A stretch of 62,862 bases of DNA from positions 1,379-64,240 of the forward strand of contig CAJUBG010000013.1 in the NCBI GenBank assembly GCA_910584575.1, in the 5' to 3' direction. Origin of the DNA: an uncultured Dorea sp. GTDB lineage: Bacteria > Bacillota > Clostridia > Lachnospirales > Lachnospiraceae. Below the pieces are notes generated by a model. That model ran no database searches and was not told the origin of the DNA. It was given only the letters and a program-made list of their open reading frames with translations. The position numbers and the translations under genes were made by a program. Of the stretch, positions 1 through 8,837 are shown piece by piece; within the stretch, counting starts at the first letter, position 1, and each line of letters opens with the position of its first letter.

Positions 1-169
1 TTTTGAGGAGGAAGATTCCGAGGGAGAAGACTTTGAAGAAGACGACTTCGAGGAAGAAGACGATTTCGAGGAGGAGGATGACTTCGAGGAGGAGGACGAC
101 TTCGAGGAAGAAGATTTTGAGGAGGAAGATTCCGAGGGAGAAGACTTTGAAGAAGACGACTTCGAGGAA
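1..169 (+). repeat. Internal direct repeat in acidic coding region
   Basis: Bases 1-55 recur without mismatch at 115-169, a period of 114 bp. They lie in frame inside the acidic linker of the first CDS, so the repeat expands a Phe/Glu/Asp-rich segment. Related shorter units continue to about position 370. Such in-frame repeats can change length by slippage or recombination. Confidence 0.85.
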
Positions 170-1291
170 CGAGACTATGAGGAAGACTTTGAAGATGTTG
201 GAGATTATATAGAAGATTCTGATACTGATTACGGTGAAGACGATTTCGACGAGGAAGACTTTGAAGAAGACGACTTCGAGGAAGATTCTGAGGAAGACTT
301 TGAAGACGAGGAGTTTGAGGAGGACGATTTCGAGGAGGAGGACGACTTCGAGGAAGAAGATTTTGACAGTGAAGACTTTGGCGAAGGAGACCTTGAGATT
401 GAAGAACCTTCGGAGGAGGAGATACAGGCAAGAATTAAAAAGTCCAAAGGAAAAGGTGTTCCCTTTGATACAGGATTTGTGGTTACAGGCCGATATGATC
501 TGAGCGCTACCAGTGAGATTGGGTTGAAAGCGGGGCTTACAGAGGAACAGAAGAAGCTGTTCTCCTACTTTGTACCAGTCAGAGGAATGAGCGAGCAGCT
601 TGTAGAGGTACTGGACAATGACAGACGGGCACGGAAAGAGGGAACCTCTAAGACGGGCAATCTGCTGGTAATAGGGCGAAAAGGCTCTGGAAAGACGGTG
701 CTTGCGGTAGATATTGTAAAGGCAATCCAGAAACAGAGGAATCTCAAGCAAGGAAAGGTTGCGATTGTGACCGGAGAATCTCTGAATAAGAAGGAATTGA
801 CGAATATTATTCAGAAGCTCAGAGGCGGCGCAATCATCATTGAGAAGGCGGGTAAACTGAATTCCAGAACCGTCAAGGAGTTGAATCACTTGATGGAGAA
901 GAAAACCGGAGAACTCCTTTTTGTACTGGAGGATCAGAGAAAACCGTTAGAGCGTATTCTGACGGCTAATCCGGAGTTTAAGAAGAAGTTTACGTCAAGG
1001 CTTGAACTTCCGGTGTTCATTAATGATGAGCTGGTAACCTTCGGGCAGACTTATGCGAAGGAAAACGGATATAAATTGGATGAGATGGGAATTCTTGCAC
1101 TATACAGCAGGATTGATGTAATGCAGAGAGAGGACCATGCGGTTTCGGTTGCTGAGGTTAAGGATATTATGGATGAGGCGATTGAACATTCCCAGAAGGC
1201 CAATGTTAAGCATCTGGCAAGGAGAGTATTTGGAAAGAGCACGGATGAATCAGACAGGATTATTCTGAAAGAAGAAGATTTTAGGATTTAA
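2..1291 (+). CDS. Acidic-repeat P-loop ATPase-like protein, 5' end outside window
   Basis: This is a partial gene: the reading frame is open from base 2 and enters from upstream, so no start codon is visible. The first 130 or so visible residues are almost only Glu, Asp and Phe, in units such as DDFEEED, and are strongly negative and probably disordered. A globular part follows (about nt 450-1291) with a clear Walker A motif, GRKGSGKT, near nt 673-696 and a VLED segment that may serve as Walker B. The overall plan resembles AAA-type ATPases joined to a low-complexity arm. I do not recognise a named family. It ends with TAA just before a terminator and lies upstream of glgB, but a functional link to glycogen is not shown. 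A GTG at 479 is an unlikely start because coding continues upstream without interruption. Confidence 0.75.
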   Translation, partial: FEEEDSEGEDFEEDDFEEEDDFEEEDDFEEEDDFEEEDFEEEDSEGEDFEEDDFEERDYEEDFEDVGDYIEDSDTDYGEDDFDEEDFEEDDFEEDSEEDFEDEEFEEDDFEEEDDFEEEDFDSEDFGEGDLEIEEPSEEEIQARIKKSKGKGVPFDTGFVVTGRYDLSATSEIGLKAGLTEEQKKLFSYFVPVRGMSEQLVEVLDNDRRARKEGTSKTGNLLVIGRKGSGKTVLAVDIVKAIQKQRNLKQGKVAIVTGESLNKKELTNIIQKLRGGAIIIEKAGKLNSRTVKELNHLMEKKTGELLFVLEDQRKPLERILTANPEFKKKFTSRLELPVFINDELVTFGQTYAKENGYKLDEMGILALYSRIDVMQREDHAVSVAEVKDIMDEAIEHSQKANVKHLARRVFGKSTDESDRIILKEEDFRI

Positions 1292-1299
1292 TACAAGAA

Positions 1300-1346
1300 A
1301 AAAGGGGTTTTGGCTGTTAAGATTGGCCAAAACCCTTTATTTTTGC
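1300..1346 (+). terminator. Intrinsic terminator
   Basis: The arms AAAGGGGTTTTGGC and GCCAAAACCCTTT pair with one bulged G around a short loop and are followed by ATTTTTG. The site lies between the acidic ATPase gene and glgB, so glgB probably has its own promoter. Confidence 0.85.
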
Positions 1347-1401
1347 GCCAGTCTAAAGTATAATAATAGTAATATCGCAACAGAATGTGAGGGATGACTA
1401 T

Positions 1402-3312
1402 ATGGCAGTAAAAAAACCAAAACCATATGAAATCGGTGAACTGGATCAGTATCTTTTTGGGCAGGGGAATCATTATGAGATTTACAAAAAACTCGGAGCC
1501 CATAAGGCGAAGAAGGGAAGGAAGGAGGGCGTATATTTTGCAGTATGGGCGCCCCATGCGCGTTCCGTGTCCGTAGTTGGAGATTTCAATGAATGGAATA
1601 TGGAAGCGAATCCGATGGAGAGGGAAGAACCTCTTGGCATATACACCTGTTTTATTCCAGATGTGAAAGAGTATGACTTGTACAAGTTCTGTGTGGAGAC
1701 TTATCAGGGAGAATTCGTATTTAAGGCAGATCCGTTTGGAAATTATGCGGAGTTAAGACCAGGGACGGCGTCCAGGGTTGCTGATCTTACGAAGATTACA
1801 TGGACAGACAATGTATGGATGGAGAACCGCAAGACATGGAAGCATACGGAAGAACCGATGTCTATCTATGAAGCACATATTGGCTCTTGGAAACGCCATC
1901 CGGGAAGGGAAGACGACGGCTTCTACAATTATCGGGAGTTTGGAAAGGAGTGTGTCAAGTATCTCAAGGAGATGGGATATACCCATGTGGAGTTAATCGG
2001 AATTGCAGAGCATCCGTTTGACGGCTCATGGGGATATCAGGTAATTGGATATTTTGCGCCAACCTCCAGGTATGGGACGCCGGAGGATTTTGCGTGGATG
2101 ATTAACTATTTCCATCGGAATAAGATTGGAGTAATTCTCGATTGGGTTCCGGCACATTTTCCGAGAGATATTCATGGACTGGCTGATTTTGACGGTACGC
2201 CTACTTATGAATATGCAGACCCGAAGAAGGGCGAACACCCTGACTGGGGAACGAAGATATTTGACTATGGAAAGAACGAAGTTCGTAATTTCCTGATTTC
2301 TAATGCTTTGTATTGGATTGAACAGTTCCATGTGGATGGTCTGAGGGTGGATGCTGTGGCTTCCATGCTTTATCTGGATTACGGTAAGCAGGATGGACAG
2401 TGGATTGCGAATAAATACGGCGGCAATAAGAATTTAGAGGCGATTGACTTCTTTAAACATCTGAATTCTGTGGTTCTGGGAAGGAATCCAGGTGCGGTTA
2501 TGATTGCCGAGGAGTCTACTGCGTGGCCTATGGTGACAGGCAGTGTAGAGGATGAAGGGCTTGGCTTCAGCTTGAAATGGAATATGGGCTGGATGCATGA
2601 TTTTACAGAATATATGAAGTTAGATCCTTATTTTAGGAAAGATCATCACCACCAGATGACATTTGCTATGAGTTATGCTCATAGTGAACATTACATTCTG
2701 GTATTGTCTCACGACGAGGTGGTACATCTGAAATGCTCTATGCTGAATAAGATGCCAGGGCTTGGTTTCGATAAATATGCGAATCTCAAGGTTGGATATG
2801 CGTTTATGATGGGACATGCCGGTAAGAAGCTTCTGTTCATGGGACAAGAGTTTGCTCAGCTTCGGGAGTGGAGTGAGGAGAGAGAGCTTGACTGGTTCCT
2901 GCTTGCGGAGGATGAGCACAGGCAGGTTCAGAACTGGGTGAAGGATCTTCTGCATCTCTATAAGCGCAACAAGGCGATGTATGAGTTGGATGACAGTTGG
3001 GATGGGTTCGAGTGGATTAATGCGGATGATGCCAGCAGGAGTATTTTCAGTTTTGTAAGACATTCCAGAGGAAAGAAGAAGAATCTGCTGTTTGTGTGCA
3101 ACTTTACACCTATGGCGCGGGATGATTATCGAGTTGGCGTGCCGCGTAAGAAGCAGTACAAGCTGATTATGAACAGTGATGAGGAGAAGTATGGCGGAAA
3201 GGGCGAAGAAAGACCAGAGATTTATAAGGCTGTGAAGAAGGAATGTGACGGAAGGCCATTCTCATTTGCGTATAAGCTGCCGCCTTACGGAGTTGCAATT
3301 TTTGAATTTTAA
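1402..3312 (+). CDS. glgB: 1,4-alpha-glucan branching enzyme (GH13)
   Basis: The enzyme transfers alpha-1,4-glucan segments to alpha-1,6 positions during glycogen synthesis in the cytoplasm. At 636 aa it has the usual size. An N-terminal CBM48-type beta domain (YFAVWAPHARSVSVVGDFNEW) is followed by the GH13 barrel. The four GH13 regions are visible as DWVPAHF, GLRVDAVASM (catalytic Asp), MIAEEST (acid/base Glu) and VLSHDEVVH. I chose ATG 1402 over GTG 1387 because GAGGG at 1389-1393 sits eight bases before it. No other glycogen gene is adjacent, so glgB is isolated here. Confidence 0.95.
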   Translation: MAVKKPKPYEIGELDQYLFGQGNHYEIYKKLGAHKAKKGRKEGVYFAVWAPHARSVSVVGDFNEWNMEANPMEREEPLGIYTCFIPDVKEYDLYKFCVETYQGEFVFKADPFGNYAELRPGTASRVADLTKITWTDNVWMENRKTWKHTEEPMSIYEAHIGSWKRHPGREDDGFYNYREFGKECVKYLKEMGYTHVELIGIAEHPFDGSWGYQVIGYFAPTSRYGTPEDFAWMINYFHRNKIGVILDWVPAHFPRDIHGLADFDGTPTYEYADPKKGEHPDWGTKIFDYGKNEVRNFLISNALYWIEQFHVDGLRVDAVASMLYLDYGKQDGQWIANKYGGNKNLEAIDFFKHLNSVVLGRNPGAVMIAEESTAWPMVTGSVEDEGLGFSLKWNMGWMHDFTEYMKLDPYFRKDHHHQMTFAMSYAHSEHYILVLSHDEVVHLKCSMLNKMPGLGFDKYANLKVGYAFMMGHAGKKLLFMGQEFAQLREWSEERELDWFLLAEDEHRQVQNWVKDLLHLYKRNKAMYELDDSWDGFEWINADDASRSIFSFVRHSRGKKKNLLFVCNFTPMARDDYRVGVPRKKQYKLIMNSDEEKYGGKGEERPEIYKAVKKECDGRPFSFAYKLPPYGVAIFEF

Positions 3313-3314
3313 AG

Positions 3315-3362
3315 GAAAAGCCTGGGGCAGATGGTGAATACTTTTTGCCTCAGGCTTTTTGT
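3315..3362. terminator. Bidirectional intrinsic terminator
   Basis: AAAAGCCTGGGGCA pairs with TGCCTCAGGCTTTT around a loop of about 16 nt. A T-run follows on the plus strand and an A/T-rich flank lies on the other side. It sits between the convergent glgB and DUF1002 genes and can serve both. Confidence 0.85.
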
Positions 3363-3375
3363 GGATTGATATTTA

Positions 3376-4713
3376 TTAAGGATTTACAGTACTGGTGTCT
3401 GTGCCAGTAACGGTAGTATCTGTACCAGAGCCGGTGTTATCAGAGGTGTCTCCGTTGGTTTCGTTTATATCAGCGGGAGTATCCGCGTCGGTTCCTTCGA
3501 TTGCATTATTGATTCCGTTCTCTGTCCCTTCGGGATTCACATCATCAATATTTGAATTCCCGTCAAGTCCGGTGTTATCGGTTCCTTCGCTGCCATCTGA
3601 ATTTTCCGGAATAGCCTCCTCCTTGTTTTCGGTATTATCTTCTGTCTCGGCATCTTCCTTGGAGTCGTCGTCGCTGCCGCCGAATAAGTTTTTAAAGAAG
3701 CCTGTTACCTTATCCCAGAAGCCGCCTTCATCTTCGCTGTCTCCATTGTCCTCTTGATTGTTGTCTTTGCCGAGAGACTCCAATGTACTGTCGATTACGG
3801 CATTATCTCCGAGAATCTCGTCCTTGGTGTCATTGATGATGCCGCCGTCGCTGCTGTCAGAGCCGCCTGTGAAGAAGTTCTTCACAGAAGTCCACAGGTT
3901 GGAGAAGAAACCGCTGTCCTCTGCCTTGCCCTCCAGATTCTCAAGGGTCTTTTTCAAGGACTTTACATCATAATCATATTGGGAAATGTTCTTCATCAGT
4001 GAGTTAATCTGTGCCATCTGTTCTTCGGTCAGAGTTATGTTAGAATCCTTCGCCGCATCTGTGATGGCGTCCTGAATCTTGTCTGTATCCGTCAGATCCT
4101 TCTCAATGACCTCTTTTTTTACTTCGTTCATCAGCTTCTCAGCATCCTCCTTGCCGATTGCATCGGCAAGCGCGCCTGTGGTCACGAGCTCCTCTGTGGC
4201 GGCGGACTTCTGTTCTTCACTGAGGGTCTCGCCGCTGGCTTTCTCGTATGCCATCATGATTCCGGTCAGAGCGCCGGTGCCGGATACCTCGAAGGGTGCG
4301 GCTGCAACCACGTTGCAGTTCTCAACTCCGGAGGTTAGCAAAGTAGATGCAATCATAGAGCTGGTTACGAAGGTAAGATTCCCAACTTTGACCTGGATGC
4401 CTCCGCTGGTGGTAGGCTCTACGTAAGAGCAGCTATACGTCTGGTTTCCAATCTGTGCCTCTGACGCAATCCCTTCCATATATTTACGCTCGTCAGCGTT
4501 ATTGACTTCGATAGTGTTTACCGCCTCCGGTGTGGTTCCAAAATAGTCGTACATGGATTTTCTCTGCTCGTCTGTCAGATTGGCGCCAATCGTGACAACC
4601 TTAGCGCCGTCCGCATGTGCCGCCATGGGAACGGCTGTGCAGGTAAGCGCTGCTGCCATCATAACAGGTATTATTTTTTTTATATTTTTCATAATTGTTC
4701 GGTGTCTAACCAC
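3376..4713 (-). CDS. Secreted DUF1002 family protein
   Basis: This 445-aa protein starts with a signal peptide (basic n-region, hydrophobic core, AHA cleavage region), so it should be exported. Residues about 35-260 match the DUF1002 pattern as I remember it: predicted extracellular, function unknown, common in Firmicutes. The C-terminal third is low complexity and rich in Asp, Glu, Ser, Gly, Asn and Thr. It is preceded by two similar amphipathic segments, NLWTSVKNFFTGGSD and FWDKVTGFFKNLFGGSD. Start choice: GTG 4713 has GGGGG about five bases upstream. ATG 4692 (MKNIKKIIP) gives a more typical signal peptide but a poorly placed ribosome binding site. Confidence 0.8.
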   Translation of the reverse strand: MVRHRTIMKNIKKIIPVMMAAALTCTAVPMAAHADGAKVVTIGANLTDEQRKSMYDYFGTTPEAVNTIEVNNADERKYMEGIASEAQIGNQTYSCSYVEPTTSGGIQVKVGNLTFVTSSMIASTLLTSGVENCNVVAAAPFEVSGTGALTGIMMAYEKASGETLSEEQKSAATEELVTTGALADAIGKEDAEKLMNEVKKEVIEKDLTDTDKIQDAITDAAKDSNITLTEEQMAQINSLMKNISQYDYDVKSLKKTLENLEGKAEDSGFFSNLWTSVKNFFTGGSDSSDGGIINDTKDEILGDNAVIDSTLESLGKDNNQEDNGDSEDEGGFWDKVTGFFKNLFGGSDDDSKEDAETEDNTENKEEAIPENSDGSEGTDNTGLDGNSNIDDVNPEGTENGINNAIEGTDADTPADINETNGDTSDNTGSGTDTTVTGTDTSTVNP

Positions 4714-4797
4714 CTATACCCCCTTTTTATCTGAGTATTCTTCTTTGAATCTCCCCTAATATAACATATTCTTCTGTATTTGCAAATAAAATAAGCC

Positions 4798-5121
4798 TTA
4801 ACTATTTCTAAAGATTTTTTGTAGACGGCGTTCAAATACATTTTCGTCTATAATTCCCTGCATACTTCCAAGGAATTTTCCATTGCGGAAAAAGACGAAG
4901 GTTGGAACAATATCTGCCTCGTAATCTGCTGCGAGCAGAGGGGATTCGTCGATTTCTACTTCGCAGAAGCGAATCCGTCCGCGGTATTTTTTCTCTATTT
5001 CCTCTACGATTGGTTTCATCATGGCGCATTTTCCACACCAGACCGCGTAGAACATGACAATAACCGGAAGCGGCCCCCGCGCTGTCTCTGTGGAAAAATT
5101 TTGTGATGTTAAATGCTGCAT
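4798..5121 (-). CDS. Thioredoxin-like protein (WCGKC)
   Basis: This 107-aa single-domain thioredoxin fold has the active site FYAVWCGKC and the conserved cis-Pro segment DIVPTFVFF. The protein lacks a signal peptide, so it should act as a cytoplasmic disulfide reductase. The active-site dipeptide is GK rather than the GP of housekeeping TrxA, which usually shifts redox potential and partner choice. AGGAAGG lies nine bases before ATG 5121. No thioredoxin reductase gene is adjacent. Confidence 0.88.
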   Translation of the reverse strand: MQHLTSQNFSTETARGPLPVIVMFYAVWCGKCAMMKPIVEEIEKKYRGRIRFCEVEIDESPLLAADYEADIVPTFVFFRNGKFLGSMQGIIDENVFERRLQKIFRNS

Positions 5122-5343
5122 AGATTATACCTTCCTTATTGCCAGAGTATTTGTAAAGCCCGAAGTTCAGCAGTCGGGATTCAGGGTGCGGCATACTTCA
5201 TCCATAGATTTTTTCAGGCAGAGTATTTTTTGGTGGAGACCCTTTCTATGGTAGGTGAATTCACAAATTTTCTGCCGGATACTTTTCTTTCTTTTTTTGC
5301 GTCCCATATGCATACTTCCAGACATAAGTTCTTCAATATTATA

Positions 5344-5391
5344 TATGCAGGAGGAGGAGGGTTTGTGAATAAAAATAGAGAAAAGATATAG
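5344..5391 (+). pseudogene. Possible relic of the 5' end of a PBECR4-type gene
   Basis: Bases 5344-5367 match 8884-8907, the ribosome binding site and start codon of the PBECR4-like gene, at 21 of 24 positions. Here GTG replaces ATG and the frame closes after eight codons (TAG at 5389-5391). It could be the remnant of a second toxin-like gene, or chance similarity of two purine-rich ribosome binding sites. Confidence 0.35.
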
Positions 5392-5418
5392 GGTAGATAG
5401 ATATAGGGTAGAAATTAC

Positions 5419-5447
5419 TTTAAAATTGTATTTTTTTGTAGTATAAT
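5419..5447 (+). promoter_or_regulatory. Possible sigma-A promoter before giant flagellin
   Basis: A perfect -10 TATAAT (5442-5447) lies 17 bp after a weak -35 TTTAAA (5419-5424). The stretch TATAATAATATCA at 5442-5454 is identical to 8672-8684 in the promoter region of the PBECR4-like locus. Confidence 0.45.
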
Positions 5448-5528
5448 AATATCAATTAGTTCCAGTCATAGTATTTTCGTACGGTTTCTCACAAATTCAT
5501 GGTAAGGCAGAAAGGCAGGATGAAAGTA

Positions 5529-8500
5529 ATGATAATCCAAACCAACATACCGGCTTTGTATGCTCTGCGCCAAAAAAAGAATACTGACAATTCAATAGCA
5601 AAGAATCTGGAGAAGCTCTCATCAGGCTTCAGGATTCGACATGCGGCGGATGATGCGGCAGGTCTTGCCGTATCGGAGAAGATGCGTGCCCAGATAACTG
5701 AGCTGGAGCGTTGCGAGCTCAATGTTTCCGAGGGAATCGACATTTCGCGGACCGCAGACGGCGCGCTGGAGGAGGTAGGCGAGATGCTGCGCCGCGCCAG
5801 AGAGCTTTGCTTGCAGGCAAGCAACGGCACTTACAGCGACCAGGAGCGTCTCTACATGAGCGAGGAGATCAACCAGCTCTTTGGAGAGATTGACCACATT
5901 ACATCAACCAGCAGGTACAATACCATTCCCCTTTTTCGCAGTATCCCCAATGACTCTGACGAGCCTGTTTACACCTATGTGGAGGATTTTAACAAAGTCG
6001 TGGATCAGCAATTGTGGGGTGAGATGGATTTTGTGAAAAGTGAGGATTTTGCCCCGCCAGTGGAGGCAAAGCCTGCTACTGCCACGTTCCAACTGGCGGA
6101 TGACCTGGTAATGAACTATGCGGACTTATTGGATAAGAAGTCATTTATGGTTGATAGCTATACTTTTACTTTCCGGAAAGATGCAAGCCAACACGATTAT
6201 TATTCAAATCCGCGCATAGTTTCGCTCAAAAATATCCAGACAGTCAAGGAGGCCATGGAGCAGCTTGCCAAGTTTCCCCATATCGACAAGGTGGACGTGG
6301 ATGAAACCGCAAAAACGGTAACCCTGACGGCAAGCCTGGATACATATTCATATTCTGTAGAGGCGAATGGAACCACATCTACCTATTATGCGAAAAACGG
6401 AACTGGAGAATATAAAAACAACTGGAAGGTGCAAAATCCGGCGGGAAAGGAAACGATAGGACAGGTGGACGGACAGGATACTGCGAACAACCAGCCGGTA
6501 TATGGAAAGGAGTTGTCCCTTTCCTTCAATATGTCTAATATTAAAGAGCCGATTGACGTTGCAAATTTGAGAAGGAATACACTAAATATCCACATAGACG
6601 GATTAAATCCCTCCACCACAAGTATTCCATACAGTAAGATTTTTAGTCAGCCTCCAAATACGATTACCAGGGACGTCTTTGCGAATGCTGTTATAAATGA
6701 GATTAAGAACACTTCTCCCATCAATAGCAGTATTACGGATATAAAATATACGGCGCCAAACATGGAGATTCGTGTCGATACGCCTGTCTCCGCTTCATCC
6801 AGTACAAGTGCGTATATCTGGGAATCAAACGAAGGTAAGCAAGAGGATACCTCCAATACTGCCAGGCCGAAATGGACGACCTCCCCGCTTCCTTTTCACA
6901 CGAGTTCTACCCCGCCTTCTGCGGAGGTAGGCGGCACGTATACCGTACAGATTCCTGACATTAGTGCCTTTAAAACGCCGTTCTCCTTTCAGCTTGGATA
7001 CGGATCGCCGCACATTTTTTATGACAGCCAAGATCCGTCCACTCCGATGGGGGAGGATAACAATACCATTTACAGCCCAACAGGAACCCCGACCAAGCAT
7101 GATATCCATGGCAAGAGTCCGGCTCAGATCCGCGCCGAGGTGGTGGATATGATTAAGAATTACAGCAGTACATTCGTGAAGGAACAGGGAAATACGCTGG
7201 TTTTCGCGTCGAACCCCAACACCGATGCCCCTTCCTTTCCAATACAGGGAAATACTATTGAGGTTAAGCCCGCGATACCGGCCAGCAGCTATGTTCTGTC
7301 CTCAGGCACCGTTTATTTTAACCAGGAGGTGTCCGTTCCTTTTACCGTCGAGAAGCCTTTTGACGCCGCTAAACTTATCGGTAAAGGCTTCGGAATCACC
7401 AATGGAAGCGGCAGCAGCATATGCCGATGGGAATTTACCGATGGAACCGGCCTTCGTTCTGATTACAACGATATCGACATTTCCGGCTGTAAGAGTTTTA
7501 CGGATTTGGCGGCCGCTGTGGAAGCTGCTGTCAAGGCAACTAACGCGTTTGGGAAAGACTGTCAAGTCACCGTGGATGAAAGCAAGAATCCTGCGTCGTT
7601 GTCTATCCAGTGGCGGCGCACCTGTAATTCCTATCAGGTATCAGTTTCCGATGGCGCCGATGGCGTATCCGGAATTATTAAGGACGGCCCAGTGCAGTTT
7701 TCCGGCGGCACCACCGTTGGCCATGAGCAGAAGATACTGGACTTCTCATCAATCAACACCAACAATCTTGATACCCTGTTGGGAAAGGGGTTCAGGGTCA
7801 ATTGTGCAACCTGTGAGGGAGAATACATCAACGTGTACTTTTGTTGGGAAAACGACGGCAGCGCGCCTCCGTCCTTTACCCATGACGTCACCATCAACGG
7901 CCAGACAGTGACCCGCACGATCCACAACATTCCGGTAGAACTGTCCAAGGTTACCAGAGGGGATCAGATTGTAAAAAGCATCGTCGATCAGGTAAAGCCG
8001 AGCCTGAAGCATTATACGGATATGGAAGTCGGCGATCCGCCCACGTCCCTGGTTATTCAGGACAAACGTTTGGGTATCGTATACGACGCTTCGACTGGTC
8101 AGGAATACATCGGCTCTGTGGAAAGCGGCGTGTTTACTAATTTCATCTACACAGTAACCAAGGAAGAAATTGTTCCTCCTGAGCCGCCCGAAGGCCAGTT
8201 GTTGAATTTCCGGCACTGTGAGGTCGAGATCTATGCAGGACACAACCCAGAGCCTGAGATGATACCCATACACCTGCCCTTCCTGTCCCTGACTCAGCTA
8301 CGGCTGAACCCGCCGAAGCTGGTAGATCTTACGGATAAAGACCAGAAACCTCTCGACCTTCTTAAGAAGGTTGACCTAGCACACGACAGTATTGCTGACA
8401 GCAGGGCGGTCATGGGGGCAGATTACAACCGCCTTGAGCACGCGTACCAGGCCATGACCCACGCTACTACCAACCTAAAAGATGCGGAAAGCCGTATACG

Positions 8501-8627
8501 GGATGCGGACATGGCAGGACTTATGATGGAGAAGATTAAAAACGATATTTTAAGCCAGCCTCAGCAGAGTATTATTGCGCAGGCAAGCAAACGTCCTGAG
8601 CTTGTGCTTCAACTGCTTCAGGCATGA
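5529..8627 (+). CDS. Giant flagellin with long modular central insert
   Basis: This is a filament protein exported by the flagellar type III apparatus. Residues 1-140 form the D0/D1 N-terminal flagellin domain (NLEKLSSGFRI, DDAAGLAVSEKMRAQI). The last 100 or so residues form the matching C-terminal domain (ATTNLKDAESRIRDADMA, ending VLQLLQA). Between them is an insert of about 780 aa made of beta-rich modules. At least five resemble one another, roughly at residues 205-270, 327-419, 468-560, 603-694 and 735-844, with a recurring L-x-GKGF core in the last two. Typical flagellins are 270-500 aa; this one is 1,032. ATG 5529 is chosen over ATG 5499 and 5520 because GGCAGGA is correctly spaced and MIIQ is a usual flagellin start. 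The 5' part is GC-rich compared with its neighbours. No sigma-28 promoter is visible upstream. Confidence 0.9.
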   Translation: MIIQTNIPALYALRQKKNTDNSIAKNLEKLSSGFRIRHAADDAAGLAVSEKMRAQITELERCELNVSEGIDISRTADGALEEVGEMLRRARELCLQASNGTYSDQERLYMSEEINQLFGEIDHITSTSRYNTIPLFRSIPNDSDEPVYTYVEDFNKVVDQQLWGEMDFVKSEDFAPPVEAKPATATFQLADDLVMNYADLLDKKSFMVDSYTFTFRKDASQHDYYSNPRIVSLKNIQTVKEAMEQLAKFPHIDKVDVDETAKTVTLTASLDTYSYSVEANGTTSTYYAKNGTGEYKNNWKVQNPAGKETIGQVDGQDTANNQPVYGKELSLSFNMSNIKEPIDVANLRRNTLNIHIDGLNPSTTSIPYSKIFSQPPNTITRDVFANAVINEIKNTSPINSSITDIKYTAPNMEIRVDTPVSASSSTSAYIWESNEGKQEDTSNTARPKWTTSPLPFHTSSTPPSAEVGGTYTVQIPDISAFKTPFSFQLGYGSPHIFYDSQDPSTPMGEDNNTIYSPTGTPTKHDIHGKSPAQIRAEVVDMIKNYSSTFVKEQGNTLVFASNPNTDAPSFPIQGNTIEVKPAIPASSYVLSSGTVYFNQEVSVPFTVEKPFDAAKLIGKGFGITNGSGSSICRWEFTDGTGLRSDYNDIDISGCKSFTDLAAAVEAAVKATNAFGKDCQVTVDESKNPASLSIQWRRTCNSYQVSVSDGADGVSGIIKDGPVQFSGGTTVGHEQKILDFSSINTNNLDTLLGKGFRVNCATCEGEYINVYFCWENDGSAPPSFTHDVTINGQTVTRTIHNIPVELSKVTRGDQIVKSIVDQVKPSLKHYTDMEVGDPPTSLVIQDKRLGIVYDASTGQEYIGSVESGVFTNFIYTVTKEEIVPPEPPEGQLLNFRHCEVEIYAGHNPEPEMIPIHLPFLSLTQLRLNPPKLVDLTDKDQKPLDLLKKVDLAHDSIADSRAVMGADYNRLEHAYQAMTHATTNLKDAESRIRDADMAGLMMEKIKNDILSQPQQSIIAQASKRPELVLQLLQA

Positions 8628-8648
8628 GTTGGATATTTTGAAAACTTA

Positions 8649-8677
8649 TTGACATAATCTTATGAGATTAATATAAT
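8649..8677 (+). promoter_or_regulatory. Consensus sigma-A promoter
   Basis: TTGACA (8649-8654), a 17-bp spacer and TATAAT (8672-8677) form a perfect housekeeping promoter. Transcription should start near 8684 and enter the repeat RNA. It is one of the strongest promoter matches in the window, notable for a locus with a small accessory gene. Confidence 0.9.
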
Positions 8678-8727
8678 AATATCAGATGAAGCAGCGTGCT
8701 GTTTCGGGTGGGCTAACACCGTAATCC

Positions 8728-8831
8728 GAAAGATTTGCCGGACGAATGTGCCGGTGGTTGGCAGGCAACACAAAAACCTGAAAGATTTGCCGGACGAATG
8801 TGCCGGTGGTTGGCGGACAACGCAAAAATTA
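8728..8831 (+). repeat. Two tandem 52-bp repeats plus degenerate half copy
   Basis: Copy 1 is 8728-8779 and copy 2 is 8780-8831. The first 35 bases of each are identical; the last 17 differ at six positions. A degenerate partial copy seems to precede them (about 8706-8727, with AACACC then AATCC). The period is not a multiple of three and no ribosome binding site leads into it, so this is more likely RNA structure than protein coding. Confidence 0.92.
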
Positions 8832-8837
8832 GCCACT

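Larger units (their letters stand above)
5122..5528. other. 407-bp intergenic region with a possible gene relic
   Basis: No convincing gene lies between the divergent thioredoxin-like gene and the giant flagellin gene. It holds a ribosome-binding-site-like relic at 5344-5391, two tandem copies of ATATAGGGTAGA (period 15) near 5387-5413, and a possible promoter at 5419-5447. No sigma-28 element of the GCCGATA type was found, unlike the other flagellin gene in this window. Confidence 0.6.

Noticed and set aside
229..447. Ser/Lys-rich open frame on the minus strand
   Set aside because: It is the antisense shadow of the acidic Glu/Asp/Phe repeats; no ribosome binding site and extreme composition.
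3395..4426. Several plus-strand Ser/Val/Pro-rich open frames
   Set aside because: They are shadows of the DUF1002 gene on the other strand and lack ribosome binding sites.
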